A stretch of DNA of 64,000 bases. Origin: an uncultured Clostridia bacterium. GTDB lineage: Bacteria; Bacillota; Clostridia; Christensenellales; Borkfalkiaceae. Made by a program: the position numbers and the translations under genes. The DNA lies in assembly GCA_947087265.1 (NCBI GenBank), contig CAMUBY010000004.1, positions 1 to 64,000 of the forward strand. Direction: 5' to 3'. Below, one piece after another: positions 52,416 through 60,934 of the stretch. The notes beneath the pieces are model-generated. The model was not told the DNA's origin. It searched no databases and saw only the letters and a program-made list of their open reading frames with translations. Every line of letters starts with the position of its first letter. Positions within the stretch are counted from its first letter, which is position 1.

Positions 52416-53042
52416 ATGGGCAATACGGAAACAATTTCAAAAGCAACGGTTTTCCGTATGCCGATGTATCTCCGCTACCTGAAAGGAGAAGCGGCGGAGG
52501 GAGAGAGATATGTTTCTTCCGCAAAAGTCGCACAGGATACGGGGCTTTCCGCCGTCGGTGTCCGTAAAGACCTTGCAATCGTTTCCTCCGTACAGGGGAA
52601 ACCGCGCATCGGCTTTGAAGTGGAGCGACTCATTCACGATATCGAAAAGTTTTTAGGCTATCACCGCTGGACGAACGCAGTCGTAGTGGGGGCAGGCGGT
52701 TTGGGACGCGCAATGCTTGCGTACGACGGGTTTGAAAATTACGGCGTTCACGTGGTGGCAGGGTTTGATAAGTCACCCTCTAAAATAGGCGCATACGGCG
52801 GTAAGCCTGTTTATCCCATGGAAAGGCTTGATGAAATTGTTGCGCGCAACGATATTACGGTAGGAATTCTCACCGTTCCGCGTCTTGCGGCGCAAGACGC
52901 TTGTAACCGTTTGATTGCGGCAGGGGTGCGTTCGATTCTGAATTTCGCGCCCGTATATTTACAAGTGCCAGAAGGGGTTAAGGTAAAATATGAAGATTTA
53001 GCGGTTTCTCTCGTGGAACTTTGCGGCGGGGCGAACGGCTGA
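52416..53042 (+). CDS. rex: Redox-sensing transcriptional repressor Rex (divergent DNA-binding domain)
   Basis: Repressor that senses the NADH/NAD+ ratio. The 208-residue protein has an N-terminal winged helix (residues ~15-85: MPMYLRYLKG, VSSAKVAQDTGLSAVGVRKDLA) and a Rossmann domain with AVVVGAGGLGRAML, a GFDKSP adenosine loop and the C-terminal domain-swap helix. The segment after RKDLA reads IVSSVQGKPRIGF, where most Rex proteins have a SYFG-x-FG-x-RG-x-GY wing, so DNA recognition is probably altered, in line with the variant operator upstream. adhE follows after 24 bp, a classic Rex target. Confidence 0.9.
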   Translation: MGNTETISKATVFRMPMYLRYLKGEAAEGERYVSSAKVAQDTGLSAVGVRKDLAIVSSVQGKPRIGFEVERLIHDIEKFLGYHRWTNAVVVGAGGLGRAMLAYDGFENYGVHVVAGFDKSPSKIGAYGGKPVYPMERLDEIVARNDITVGILTVPRLAAQDACNRLIAAGVRSILNFAPVYLQVPEGVKVKYEDLAVSLVELCGGANG

Positions 53043-53066
53043 ATATAAATTGAAAAGTGAATTGTA

Positions 53067-55694
53067 TTGGAGGTTAATATGAAAGATTTTATTGTTTCTG
53101 ATGAAGAATCATTGGAAAAAATGTTGACGAGAGTCAGGGCGGCGCAAGCGAAATTTTCCACTTATACGCAGGAGCAGGTAGACGAAATATTTTACAGGGC
53201 AGCGCTTGCAGCAAACAAAATGCGCATTCCGCTTGCAAAAATGGCAGTAGAAGAAACGGGCATGGGTGTTGTGGAAGATAAGGTCATTAAAAATCATTAC
53301 GCTTCCGAATATATCTATAATACCTATAAAGATACAAAAACCTGCGGGGTCATCGAGCGCGACGAGAGTTTCGGAATTACAAAGATTGCCGAACCTATCG
53401 GCGTGCTTGCGGCGGTTATTCCTACCACAAATCCTACGTCTACGGCGATTTTTAAGTGTTTGATTTGCTTAAAGACGAGGAACGGACTGATTATTTCCCC
53501 GCACCCGCGTGCGAAGAACAGCACCATCGAGGCGGCGAAAATCGTGCTTGAAGCGGCGGTAGCGGCAGGTGCTCCTGAAGATATTATCGGCTGGATTGAC
53601 CAACCCACCGTGCCTCTTTCGGGTATGATTATGCGCGAAGCGGATATGATTCTTGCTACGGGCGGTCCCGGCATGGTGAAAGCGGCTTACTCTTCCGGTA
53701 AACCTGCGCTCGGCGTCGGCGCGGGGAATACGCCTGCGATTATCGATTCTTCTGCAAATATCCAACTTGCGGCGTCTTCGATTTTGCATTCCAAAACGTT
53801 CGATAACGGCATGATTTGCGCTTCGGAACAGTCTACGATTGTAATGAAAGACGTTTACGACGAATTCAAAAAAGAGATGCAACTGCGCGGCGCATATTTC
53901 CTGACTCCCGAAGAAACGGAGAAAGTAAGAAAAACCATTATTATCAACGGTGCGCTCAATGCAAAAATCGTGGGACAGTCTGCGTGCAAGATTGCGGAAC
54001 TTTCGGGCTTCCATGCACCCGAAGGCAGCAAAGTGTTGGTCGGAGAAGTGGAATCCGTAGAACTTTCCGAAGAGTTTGCGCATGAAAAACTTTCGCCCGT
54101 ACTAGCAATGTACAAAGCTGAAAATTTTGAAGACGCGGTTGCCAAAGCGGACAGATTGATTAAGGACGGCGGACTCGGACACACTTCGTCGCTTTATATT
54201 AATGTGGAAACAGGTGCGGAGAAAATCGAATATTTCCGATCGGTTATGAAAACGTGCAGAATCGTCATCAATACTCCGTCTTCGCAGGGCGGTATCGGCG
54301 ATATTTATAACTTCAAATTTACACCCTCGCTTACGCTCGGTTGCGGTTCCTGGGGCGGCAACTCCGTTTCCGAAAACGTCGGCGTAAAGCACCTTATCAA
54401 TATTAAAACCGTTGCGGAAAGGAAGGAAAATATGTTGTGGTTCAGAGCACCTGAAAAAGTATATTTCAAACGCGGTTGCCTTGGTGTCGCGTTAAAAGAA
54501 CTCGGAAAGCAGGTTTATAACAAGAAAAAAGCGTTTATCGTCACCGATTCGTTCCTTTATCAGAGCGGCTTTACCAAAAAAATTACCGACATTCTTGACG
54601 CGGAAGGCATTACGCATTCGACGTTCTTTAACGTTGCGCCCGACCCTACGCTTGCTTGTGCAAACGAGGGCGTAAAGCAAATGCGCGATTTCGCGCCCGA
54701 CGTGATTATTGCTATCGGCGGCGGTTCGCCGATGGACGCGGCAAAAATCATGTGGGTAATGTACGAACATCCTGAGGTTGATTTCCAAGATATGGCAATG
54801 CGCTTTATGGATATCCGCAAGAGGGTATATACGTTCCCGCATATGGGAGATAAAGCGTTGTTTGTAGCGATTCCCACAACGGCAGGTACGGGTTCGGAAG
54901 TTACGCCGTTTGCGGTCATTACTGATGAAAAGACGGGCACGAAATATCCGCTTGCGGATTATGAACTGATGCCCGATGTTGCGATTGTCGATTCCGATTT
55001 GATGATGAATCAGCCGAAAGGACTTACCTCCTGTTCGGGAATCGACGCGATGAGTCATGCGTTAGAGGCGATTGCTTCCGTCATGGCAACCGATTTCACA
55101 AACGGAATTGCAAAAGAGGCTGTTAAACTTATCTTTGATTATCTTCCCCGCGCATATGCGCAAGGTGCGAACGATGCGGAAGCGCGTGAAAAAATGGCGA
55201 ATGCTTCCACCATGGCGGGCATGGCGTTTGCAAACGCGTTTCTCGGCGTGTGTCACTCCATGGCGCATAAGCTGGGTTCTTACTGGCACATTCCGCACGG
55301 CATGGCAAATTCGCTTATGTTGGAAGAGGTCATTCGTTTCAACAGTTCTGAACAACCTACGAAGTTGGGCACATTCCCGCAGTACGCCTATCCGCAGTGT
55401 AAAGCAAGATATGCAGACGTCGCGCGTTTTGTGGGCTTAAAGGGAAAGAACGACGATGAACTTGTTGAATCGCTTATCAAAAAACTCAAAGAATTGCAGG
55501 CGGCAATCGGTCAGCCGAAAACGATTCGGGAAGCGCTCGGCGATAGGGTAACGGAAGAAGAATTCCTGGCTCGGCTCGATTCCATGACGGAAGACGCGTT
55601 CGACGACCAGTGTACGGGTGCAAATCCCAGATATCCGCTCATGAGCGAAATCAAACAAATGTATCTCAACGCCTATTACGGAAAGAAGAAATAA
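53067..55694 (+). CDS. adhE: Bifunctional aldehyde/alcohol dehydrogenase AdhE
   Basis: Converts acetyl-CoA to ethanol in two NADH-using steps. Residues ~1-440 are the CoA-acylating aldehyde dehydrogenase with catalytic Cys at about residue 251 (FDNGMICASEQS). Residues ~455-860 are the iron-dependent alcohol dehydrogenase with GGGSPMDAAKIMW and the metal ligands in DAMSHALEA and HSMAHKLGSYWHIPHGMANS. Length 875 is standard; the protein should form spirosomes. It shares the rex transcript and re-oxidises NADH, so Rex control is expected. A strong terminator follows. Confidence 0.97.
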   Translation: MEVNMKDFIVSDEESLEKMLTRVRAAQAKFSTYTQEQVDEIFYRAALAANKMRIPLAKMAVEETGMGVVEDKVIKNHYASEYIYNTYKDTKTCGVIERDESFGITKIAEPIGVLAAVIPTTNPTSTAIFKCLICLKTRNGLIISPHPRAKNSTIEAAKIVLEAAVAAGAPEDIIGWIDQPTVPLSGMIMREADMILATGGPGMVKAAYSSGKPALGVGAGNTPAIIDSSANIQLAASSILHSKTFDNGMICASEQSTIVMKDVYDEFKKEMQLRGAYFLTPEETEKVRKTIIINGALNAKIVGQSACKIAELSGFHAPEGSKVLVGEVESVELSEEFAHEKLSPVLAMYKAENFEDAVAKADRLIKDGGLGHTSSLYINVETGAEKIEYFRSVMKTCRIVINTPSSQGGIGDIYNFKFTPSLTLGCGSWGGNSVSENVGVKHLINIKTVAERKENMLWFRAPEKVYFKRGCLGVALKELGKQVYNKKKAFIVTDSFLYQSGFTKKITDILDAEGITHSTFFNVAPDPTLACANEGVKQMRDFAPDVIIAIGGGSPMDAAKIMWVMYEHPEVDFQDMAMRFMDIRKRVYTFPHMGDKALFVAIPTTAGTGSEVTPFAVITDEKTGTKYPLADYELMPDVAIVDSDLMMNQPKGLTSCSGIDAMSHALEAIASVMATDFTNGIAKEAVKLIFDYLPRAYAQGANDAEAREKMANASTMAGMAFANAFLGVCHSMAHKLGSYWHIPHGMANSLMLEEVIRFNSSEQPTKLGTFPQYAYPQCKARYADVARFVGLKGKNDDELVESLIKKLKELQAAIGQPKTIREALGDRVTEEEFLARLDSMTEDAFDDQCTGANPRYPLMSEIKQMYLNAYYGKKK

Positions 55695-55710
55695 ACTGAA
55701 ACGGAAAGCA

Positions 55711-55735
55711 GGCGAGGGAATCCTCGCCTTTTTTC
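55711..55735 (+). terminator. Terminator after adhE
   Basis: GGCGAGG-GAAT-CCTCGCC followed by six Ts, 13 bp before the hydrogenase start. Confidence 0.92.
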
Positions 55736-55748
55736 AAAAGGAGACAGC

Positions 55749-57254
55749 ATGCGAGGGTTAGAAACTTCGGTTATCAAACTCAGGAGACAAGTTTTTGTGG
55801 AAGTGGCACGCATCGCATTTGAATCGGAGAACGAAGGAAGCGATATTGAGGCCATTCCTTATAAAATTACACCGACGGAAACGCCGCAGTATCGGGAAAG
55901 CATTTATCGTGAACGAGCGATTGCTTCCGAGCGGGTTCGGCTTGCCATGGGAATGTCGCTTAATCCGCAGAATAAGCCTGCACACATTACAAACGGACTT
56001 TCCGCTAGCAATATTGCGAATAAATATTACGAACCGCCGCTTATGCAAGTGATACCTTCGGCGTGTGATAGGTGTGAGGATAACGTGTATGAAGTAAGCA
56101 ATCAATGCCGTGGCTGCGTTTCGAGGTATTGTGTAACGGTGTGCCCCAAAGATGCGATTTCGGTTGGAAAGGACGGGCGTGCGGTCATCGATAGGGAGAA
56201 GTGTATTAAGTGTGGAAAATGTAAGTCGGCGTGTCCGTACGATGCAATCGCACATAAAACGCGCCCCTGTTCGGACGCGTGCGGTGTGAAAGCGATATCG
56301 AGCGACGCACTCGGGCGGGCAAGCATCAACCCGAAGAAATGCGTCGGTTGCGGACAGTGCATGGTGAGTTGTCCGTTCGGCGCGATTGCAGATAAATCTC
56401 AGATTTATCAACTGATACGTGCCATCAGAAAGGGCGACGAGGTGGTTGCGGAAGTTGCACCTGCGATTATCGGACAGTTCGGGAAGGGTGTTACGCTCTG
56501 GAAAATAAAAGCGGCGCTCAAAGAAATCGGCTTTCAAGAGGTTTATGAAGTGGCGCACGGCGCGGATGTCGGCGCTTCTACCGAGGCACATCATTATGCG
56601 ACGAAAGTTGCAACCGGTGAGCTTCCGTTTTTGCTGACCTCCTGCTGCCCTGCGTGGAGTATGCTTGCCAAGACGCAGTTTCCCGAAACGATTGATAAAA
56701 TTTCAAACGCACTTACGCCTATGGTTGCCACGGCGCGCTCCATTAAACAGAAACGCCCTAATGCACGCGTTGTGTTTATCGGACCTTGCGCTGCAAAAAA
56801 ATTAGAGGCAATGCGGAAGTCGGTGAGAAGCGACGTGGATTTTGTAATTACGTTTGAAGAATTGGCAGCGATATTTGAAGCGAAAGGAATTGATTTAAGT
56901 ACATATCAGAAAGAAGAGCCTATTCATGACGCAACTGCGGCAGGCAGAGGGTACGGCGTTGCGGGAGGTGTAGCGCAGGCAATTGAAGATTGTGTTCGGG
57001 AGTACTATCCAGAAGTGGAGGTAAAAATCGAACACGCCGAAGGTTTGGAAGAATGCAAAAAGATACTGCTTCTTGCAAAACTCGGCAAGAAGAACGGTTG
57101 CCTGATTGAAGGAATGGGGTGTCCAGGTGGTTGTGTCGCGGGCGCAGGTGTAAACGTGCCTGTGGAAAAAGGAACAGCGGAGCTTCAATCGTTCGTGAAA
57201 AATTCCACGAAAAAACTTCCCGAAAAAGAATTATATGAAATTAAACTTCCATAA
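55749..57254 (+). CDS. Monomeric [FeFe]-hydrogenase, probable group B
   Basis: Cytoplasmic hydrogenase of 501 residues. N-terminal ~100 residues precede a Cys-rich part (CDRCEDN, NQCRGCVSRYCVTVCP) and two 4Fe-4S ferredoxin motifs (KCIKCGKCKSACP, KCVGCGQCMVSCP). The H-cluster motifs are L1 LLTSCCPAW (~295), L2 GPCAAKKLE (~344) and L3 EGMGCPGGCVAGAG (~453). The L2 GPC and L3 EGMGC forms fit group B more than the prototypic group A (MPC, EVMAC). It likely evolves H2 from reduced ferredoxin. No hydEFG maturases are in the window. It follows the adhE terminator by 13 bp and has its own ribosome site (AAGGAGA); no separate promoter was seen. Confidence 0.9.
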   Translation: MRGLETSVIKLRRQVFVEVARIAFESENEGSDIEAIPYKITPTETPQYRESIYRERAIASERVRLAMGMSLNPQNKPAHITNGLSASNIANKYYEPPLMQVIPSACDRCEDNVYEVSNQCRGCVSRYCVTVCPKDAISVGKDGRAVIDREKCIKCGKCKSACPYDAIAHKTRPCSDACGVKAISSDALGRASINPKKCVGCGQCMVSCPFGAIADKSQIYQLIRAIRKGDEVVAEVAPAIIGQFGKGVTLWKIKAALKEIGFQEVYEVAHGADVGASTEAHHYATKVATGELPFLLTSCCPAWSMLAKTQFPETIDKISNALTPMVATARSIKQKRPNARVVFIGPCAAKKLEAMRKSVRSDVDFVITFEELAAIFEAKGIDLSTYQKEEPIHDATAAGRGYGVAGGVAQAIEDCVREYYPEVEVKIEHAEGLEECKKILLLAKLGKKNGCLIEGMGCPGGCVAGAGVNVPVEKGTAELQSFVKNSTKKLPEKELYEIKLP

Positions 57255-57271
57255 TTTACAATTAAAACAGT

Positions 57272-57288
57272 ATTATGTCAGACATAAT
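57272..57288. repeat. Dispersed 17-bp palindrome, copy 4
   Basis: ATTATGTCAGACATAAT, the perfect form. It lies 17 bp after the hydrogenase stop, between two convergent genes, so it is not a promoter operator for either. Confidence 0.9.
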
Positions 57289-57325
57289 ATTTATTTGCAT
57301 AGTAATACGTGTAAAATAAAACAAT

Positions 57326-57355
57326 AAAAAACACCTCGATTGAGGTGTTTTTTTG
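57326..57355. terminator. Two-way terminator between the hydrogenase gene and rplI
   Basis: AAAAAACACCTC-GATT-GAGGTGTTTTTT, suited to both directions. Confidence 0.92.
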
Positions 57356-57367
57356 TTTCGTAACTCA

Positions 57368-57811
57368 TTAAAGAGCGGTAATATTAACTTTAATTTTTGC
57401 AATTACGCCTTCCATCAAGCGGATTTCCGCATCGAAAACGCCTACGGTTTTAATAGCTTCCTTAGTTGTGATTTTCTTTTTATCGATATCGTAGCCGAGT
57501 TCGGAAAGTGCGGAAGCGATTTGTGCGGTTGTCACAGAGCCGAAAACTTTGCCGTTCTCTCCTGCCCGAATAGAAAGGGAAACTCCGGTGCCGTTTATTT
57601 TTGCCGCAAGTTCTTTGAGTTCTTTGATGTTTTCTTCTTTATGGAATCGGTCAGCTTTCAATTTTTGTGTTGCTTCGCTGATTCCCTGTGCTGTGGCGAT
57701 TTCCGCAAGTCCGTTTTTCAAAAGAAAATTTTTGGCATATCCGTTAGAAACTTCAATGACGTCGCCTTTTTTGCCGCTACCTTTTACGTCGGTTTTCAGT
57801 ATTACTTTCAT
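57368..57811 (-). CDS. rplI: 50S ribosomal protein L9
   Basis: 23S rRNA-binding protein at the base of the L1 stalk. The 147-residue protein has the N-terminal signature MKVILKTDVKGSGKKGDVIEV and NGYAKNFLLKNGLA, a long connecting helix and the C-terminal domain (GKVFGSVTTAQIASAL). It stands alone, with its own promoter and terminator. Confidence 0.97.
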   Translation of the reverse strand: MKVILKTDVKGSGKKGDVIEVSNGYAKNFLLKNGLAEIATAQGISEATQKLKADRFHKEENIKELKELAAKINGTGVSLSIRAGENGKVFGSVTTAQIASALSELGYDIDKKKITTKEAIKTVGVFDAEIRLMEGVIAKIKVNITAL

Positions 57812-57829
57812 AAACGTCTCCTTTCGTTT

Positions 57830-57858
57830 ATTTTACCGAAGAAGTGCGGTTTTGTCAA
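57830..57858 (-). promoter_or_regulatory. Promoter of rplI
   Basis: Minus strand TTGACA (57858-57853), 17-bp spacer, TAAAAT (57835-57830). Confidence 0.85.
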
Positions 57859-57863
57859 TAGCC

Positions 57864-57893
57864 TTGTATAAATTTTTGTAAATGCGCCATAAT
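57864..57893 (+). promoter_or_regulatory. Possible promoter of the DUF1540 gene
   Basis: TTGTAT (57864-57869), 18-bp spacer, CATAAT (57888-57893). The start point would lie next to the ribosome site, giving a very short leader. Confidence 0.35.
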
Positions 57894-57914
57894 GAATGCA
57901 AGGAGGAATGCGTA

Positions 57915-58070
57915 ATGAATCGTAATGTCAACTGCGGCGTTTCGTGCGGAGTTTCCGAATGTAAGTTCAATCCGGACGGTATGCACTGTGAGCTCAACAC
58001 AATCCACGTGGGCAACACCTGTGATTGCGAGCATTGCACCTGCTGCGACAGTTTTCAAAAGAGAAATTAA
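57915..58070 (+). CDS. DUF1540 small Cys-rich protein
   Basis: Protein of 51 residues with eight cysteines, matching DUF1540: CGVSECKFNPDGMHCELNTIHVGN-type pattern followed by CDCEHCTCC. Members are small, probably metal-binding, and of unknown function in clostridia. The ATG at 57915 is chosen because AGGAGG lies 8 bp upstream; the in-frame ATG at 57882 would fall before it and lacks a ribosome site. A terminator follows directly, so it is a single-gene unit. Confidence 0.87.
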   Translation: MNRNVNCGVSCGVSECKFNPDGMHCELNTIHVGNTCDCEHCTCCDSFQKRN

Positions 58071-58077
58071 CGGAATG

Positions 58078-58101
58078 GGAGACTTCGGTCTCCTTTTTTT
58101 G
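58078..58101 (+). terminator. Terminator after the DUF1540 gene
   Basis: GGAGAC-TTCG-GTCTCC with a stable TTCG loop, followed by seven Ts. Confidence 0.92.
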
Positions 58102-58111
58102 TGTATAATCT

Positions 58112-58226
58112 GTGAGAACTTGCTCACACTTTTTATGTAGCGGATAAAACCGCTTTTCAATATAGTTTTTGCGGTACGGCAGCGTGCTGTAAAAGCGCGG
58201 AAGGGACGCTTGAATTAGCGTCCCTT
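58112..58226. other. Hairpin-rich gap before the solute-binding-like gene
   Basis: TGTGAG-AACTTG-CTCACA followed by CTTTTT (58112-58135) and AAGGGACGCT-N6-AGCGTCCCTT (58201-58226). A TATAAT sits at 58105-58110 but no -35 box was found. The region may be a leader or a small RNA; nothing more can be supported. Confidence 0.4.
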
Positions 58227-58276
58227 CTTGCATATGTTTTCGCATTCCGACTGAATTTTTCGCATATCATAAAACT

Positions 58277-59191
58277 ATGAAATTCAGAAAATGGTGGAAA
58301 ACATCCTTAAAAGCGTTACCGTTTTTGCTGATTGCGGCTATTTTGTTGGCGGTCGTCTTTTTTCCTCGCCAAACGGCGAAAGCGGAAACTCCAAAGCGCA
58401 TTGTACACATTTGGAATGTAGATACTTTTGAGGGGGGTAAGGGCTCCCGAACCTCTTTTTTGCGCAGAGTTGCGTTAAAAACGGAGAAAGAAAACGAAGG
58501 CGTTTATTACATGATTTCAAGTTATACCTTGGAGGGTGCAAACGCGGCATTTGAATCAGGAAGCCGTCCTGATATGCTATCGTTCGGAATCGGCTTGTCC
58601 GCGTTTGCCGAAATGAGTCTTCCGCTTCCGTATTCGTTCGCGGGCGGAAATACGGAAGCGGGGTGTCTTGCATATCCCTGGTGCAGCGGCGGTTATTACC
58701 TTTTTTCGCTTTCGGAAGATTTTGAGGAAACGGGCGTCACGGCAATTTCCAAAGGCGGAAGCAATCTTCCCGAAGTTGCCGCAAGTATTGCGGGAATCAG
58801 AGGCGAAACGGTGGAATCGAATGCGGCATACGTCGGCTTTTTAAGCGGGAAGTACCGTTATTTATTGGGTACCCAGCGCGACGTTTGCAGATTTTCCGCG
58901 CGCGGCGTCAACGTTTCAAAAAAGCAGATTGAGGGGTATTCTGATTTATATCAGTATATTTCCGTGCTTTCCGCAGAAAAACGCGCCGATTGTAACGCAT
59001 TTCTTAATATGTTGCTTTCTTCTGAGGTACAGCAAGAACTGTCCGACATCGGAATGTATGCCGTAAATCAAAAGCAGGCAAGTAAAACGGTAAGCGTATT
59101 TTCGGAGGCAAGCGCGCTTGAAACGCTGTCGCAAATGGCAACGCTCGGGGAAGATAGAAAAAATCTCGATAAATTTTTGAAAAATATTTGA
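58277..59191 (+). CDS. Secreted or anchored protein resembling family-1 solute-binding proteins
   Basis: Protein of 304 residues. The basic N-terminus, one hydrophobic segment (LKALPFLLIAAILLAVVFF) and a possible signal-peptidase site after TAKA point to export; there is no lipobox Cys. The mature part (RIVHIWNVDTFEGGKGSRTSFLRR, then SRPDMLSFG) resembles the N-terminal lobe of carbohydrate-type solute-binding proteins, and SSEVQQELSDIGMYAVN resembles their C-terminal helix. It is shorter than the usual ~400-450 residues and no ABC permease or ATPase is adjacent. It could be a sensor or a degenerate binding protein. Function unknown. Confidence 0.65.
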   Translation: MKFRKWWKTSLKALPFLLIAAILLAVVFFPRQTAKAETPKRIVHIWNVDTFEGGKGSRTSFLRRVALKTEKENEGVYYMISSYTLEGANAAFESGSRPDMLSFGIGLSAFAEMSLPLPYSFAGGNTEAGCLAYPWCSGGYYLFSLSEDFEETGVTAISKGGSNLPEVAASIAGIRGETVESNAAYVGFLSGKYRYLLGTQRDVCRFSARGVNVSKKQIEGYSDLYQYISVLSAEKRADCNAFLNMLLSSEVQQELSDIGMYAVNQKQASKTVSVFSEASALETLSQMATLGEDRKNLDKFLKNI

Positions 59192-59216
59192 AATTTGCGT
59201 CGTAGTATGCTAAAAT
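59188..59216 (+). promoter_or_regulatory. Possible promoter before murB
   Basis: TTGAAA (59188-59193), 17-bp spacer, TAAAAT (59211-59216). The expected start point (~59223) is only ~10 bases before the murB ATG and would cut into its ribosome site, so it may not be used. Confidence 0.35.
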
Positions 59217-59232
59217 AATAGGAGTAGTTAAA

Positions 59233-60108
59233 ATGGGTATCGATACGTTGTTCAGGGAAAAGTTTCTCCGGATTCAGACGGAACGGAATTTTTCTTTTGC
59301 ATTGCATACGACAATCGGTTCGGGAGGAACAGCTGCGCTTGCCGTATCGCCCGAGAGCGAAGAGGAAACGGCGGAGGTACTTTCTTTTCTTAAAATGCAA
59401 AAGATTCCCTATTGTTTTTTGGGCGCAGGTGCGAACGTGTTGCCGAAAGACGGATTTTGGGACGGCGTTGTAATTCGTTTTCACAAGTTGCGGTTTCTTT
59501 CGGCGGAGAAAAACCGCATTACCGCAGGAGCCGGCGTTACGGGGGGAATGCTTCTCGATTTTGCCGCCGCTCATTCAATCGGCGGTTTTGAACCGTTTGC
59601 GGGTATTCCCATGACGGTCGGCGGCGGTGCGGCAATGAATGCCGGAATCAGGAATACACATTTTTCCGACATTGTTGTGTTTGTCGACGGTATTGTAGAC
59701 GGTAAATTGAGACGATTTTCCTTGGACGCATGCGGTTATTCCGAAAAAAACAGTGTTTTTTTGCAGGGAATCGCCATTACGAGGGTTTGTTTTCAGGGTG
59801 TAATATCTGATTGTATTGCACAAAATACAGCAGAATATCTTACCGCAAGAAAGCGTCTGCCCAAAGGCAAAAGTATGGGTTGTACCTTTGTAAACCCGCA
59901 GGGAATGTATGCGGGCGAGTTGATTGAAAAATGCGGCTTAAAGGGATTGCAAGTCGGCAAAGCACACGTTTCAAGCGAGCATGCAAATTTTATTATTAAC
60001 GACGGAAATTCGTCGCAAGACATTTCCGATTTGATTGAAATTGTCAAAGAAAAGGTATGGCGGCAAACGGGGATTTTGCTGAGAGAGGAAATCCGCCGCA
60101 TTCCGTAG
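59233..60108 (+). CDS. murB: UDP-N-acetylenolpyruvoylglucosamine reductase MurB
   Basis: FAD enzyme that reduces the MurA product to UDP-MurNAc using NADPH. The 291-residue protein has the FAD-binding TIGSGGTAALAV and PYCFLGAGANVL, GFEPFAGIPMTVGGGAAMNAG and the C-terminal AGELIEKCGLKGLQVGKAHVS; the layout is the shorter type II form common in Bacillota. At the catalytic Ser of the family (GST/GSF) this protein has Cys in SMGCTFVNP, as in some other MurB proteins. AGGAG precedes the ATG. It heads a run murB-PHP-whiA-dnaE. Confidence 0.94.
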   Translation: MGIDTLFREKFLRIQTERNFSFALHTTIGSGGTAALAVSPESEEETAEVLSFLKMQKIPYCFLGAGANVLPKDGFWDGVVIRFHKLRFLSAEKNRITAGAGVTGGMLLDFAAAHSIGGFEPFAGIPMTVGGGAAMNAGIRNTHFSDIVVFVDGIVDGKLRRFSLDACGYSEKNSVFLQGIAITRVCFQGVISDCIAQNTAEYLTARKRLPKGKSMGCTFVNPQGMYAGELIEKCGLKGLQVGKAHVSSEHANFIINDGNSSQDISDLIEIVKEKVWRQTGILLREEIRRIP

Positions 60109-60147
60109 CATTACATATTCGGAACGCCATTCCGCGCGGAGTAGCAG

Positions 60148-60921
60148 ATGATTCTTACGGCTGATTATCATACGCATACGAAATATTCGGACGGTAAAAA
60201 TACCGTCCTTGAAAACGTGACGCGCGCAAAAGATTTGGGGTTACGGGAAATCGGTATTACGGAGCACGGATATTCGCATCTTTTCTTCGGCATTCACAGA
60301 AGGGAAACGGACAAGTTTATCCGTGAAATCCGCGAAGCGGAGCGTATTACGGGCGTGAAAGCGTTGGTTGGAATCGAGAGCAACATCCGCGGTAAATCGG
60401 GGCTTTGCGATTTGAAAGAAACGGACTATGAAAAATTCGATATCTATCTTGCGGGGATTCACGTCTGTATTCATTACGATAAAATGAAGGATATGCAACT
60501 CGGGTGGGGAAGTTGGTTGCGTGCAAATCTTAACCGCAAGCCTTCTAAAAAACTCATTCAGTATACCACGGAAACGTATATCAACGCTGTCAAAAATAAC
60601 CCGATTGACGTGCTTACGCATATTAACTTTCTGTGTTTTTCCAACCCTGTGGAAGTGGCGAAATGTTGCCGCGACTACGGTACTTATTTGGAAATCAGTT
60701 CCAAAAAGACCCATCTTACCGATGAAGAACTTGCTGCCGTGGCGGATACGGGCGTGCGTTTCGTCATCAATTCCGACGCGCATTGGACGGACAGAATCGG
60801 CGATTGTAAATTGGCGGAAGAACAGATTTTGCGGGTAGGTATTCCGCTTGACAGAATCGATAACATTGACGGAAAATTGCCGAATTTCCGCTTTGCGGAA
60901 TACAAAAAGCGTCATCTATAA
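60148..60921 (+). CDS. PHP-domain phosphoesterase
   Basis: Protein of 257 residues with the PHP metal-site motifs: DYHTHTKYSDG at the N-terminus, ITEHGYSHL, GIESN, LAGIHVCIH and the C-terminal NSDAHWTDRIGDC. Stand-alone PHP proteins of this size hydrolyse small phosphate esters (YcdX or histidinol-phosphatase-like); the substrate here is unknown. Genes of this type commonly sit after murB in clostridial genomes. It has GGAGTAG upstream and is followed after 13 bp by whiA. Confidence 0.88.
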   Translation: MILTADYHTHTKYSDGKNTVLENVTRAKDLGLREIGITEHGYSHLFFGIHRRETDKFIREIREAERITGVKALVGIESNIRGKSGLCDLKETDYEKFDIYLAGIHVCIHYDKMKDMQLGWGSWLRANLNRKPSKKLIQYTTETYINAVKNNPIDVLTHINFLCFSNPVEVAKCCRDYGTYLEISSKKTHLTDEELAAVADTGVRFVINSDAHWTDRIGDCKLAEEQILRVGIPLDRIDNIDGKLPNFRFAEYKKRHL

Positions 60922-60934
60922 GGGAAAGAGTGCG

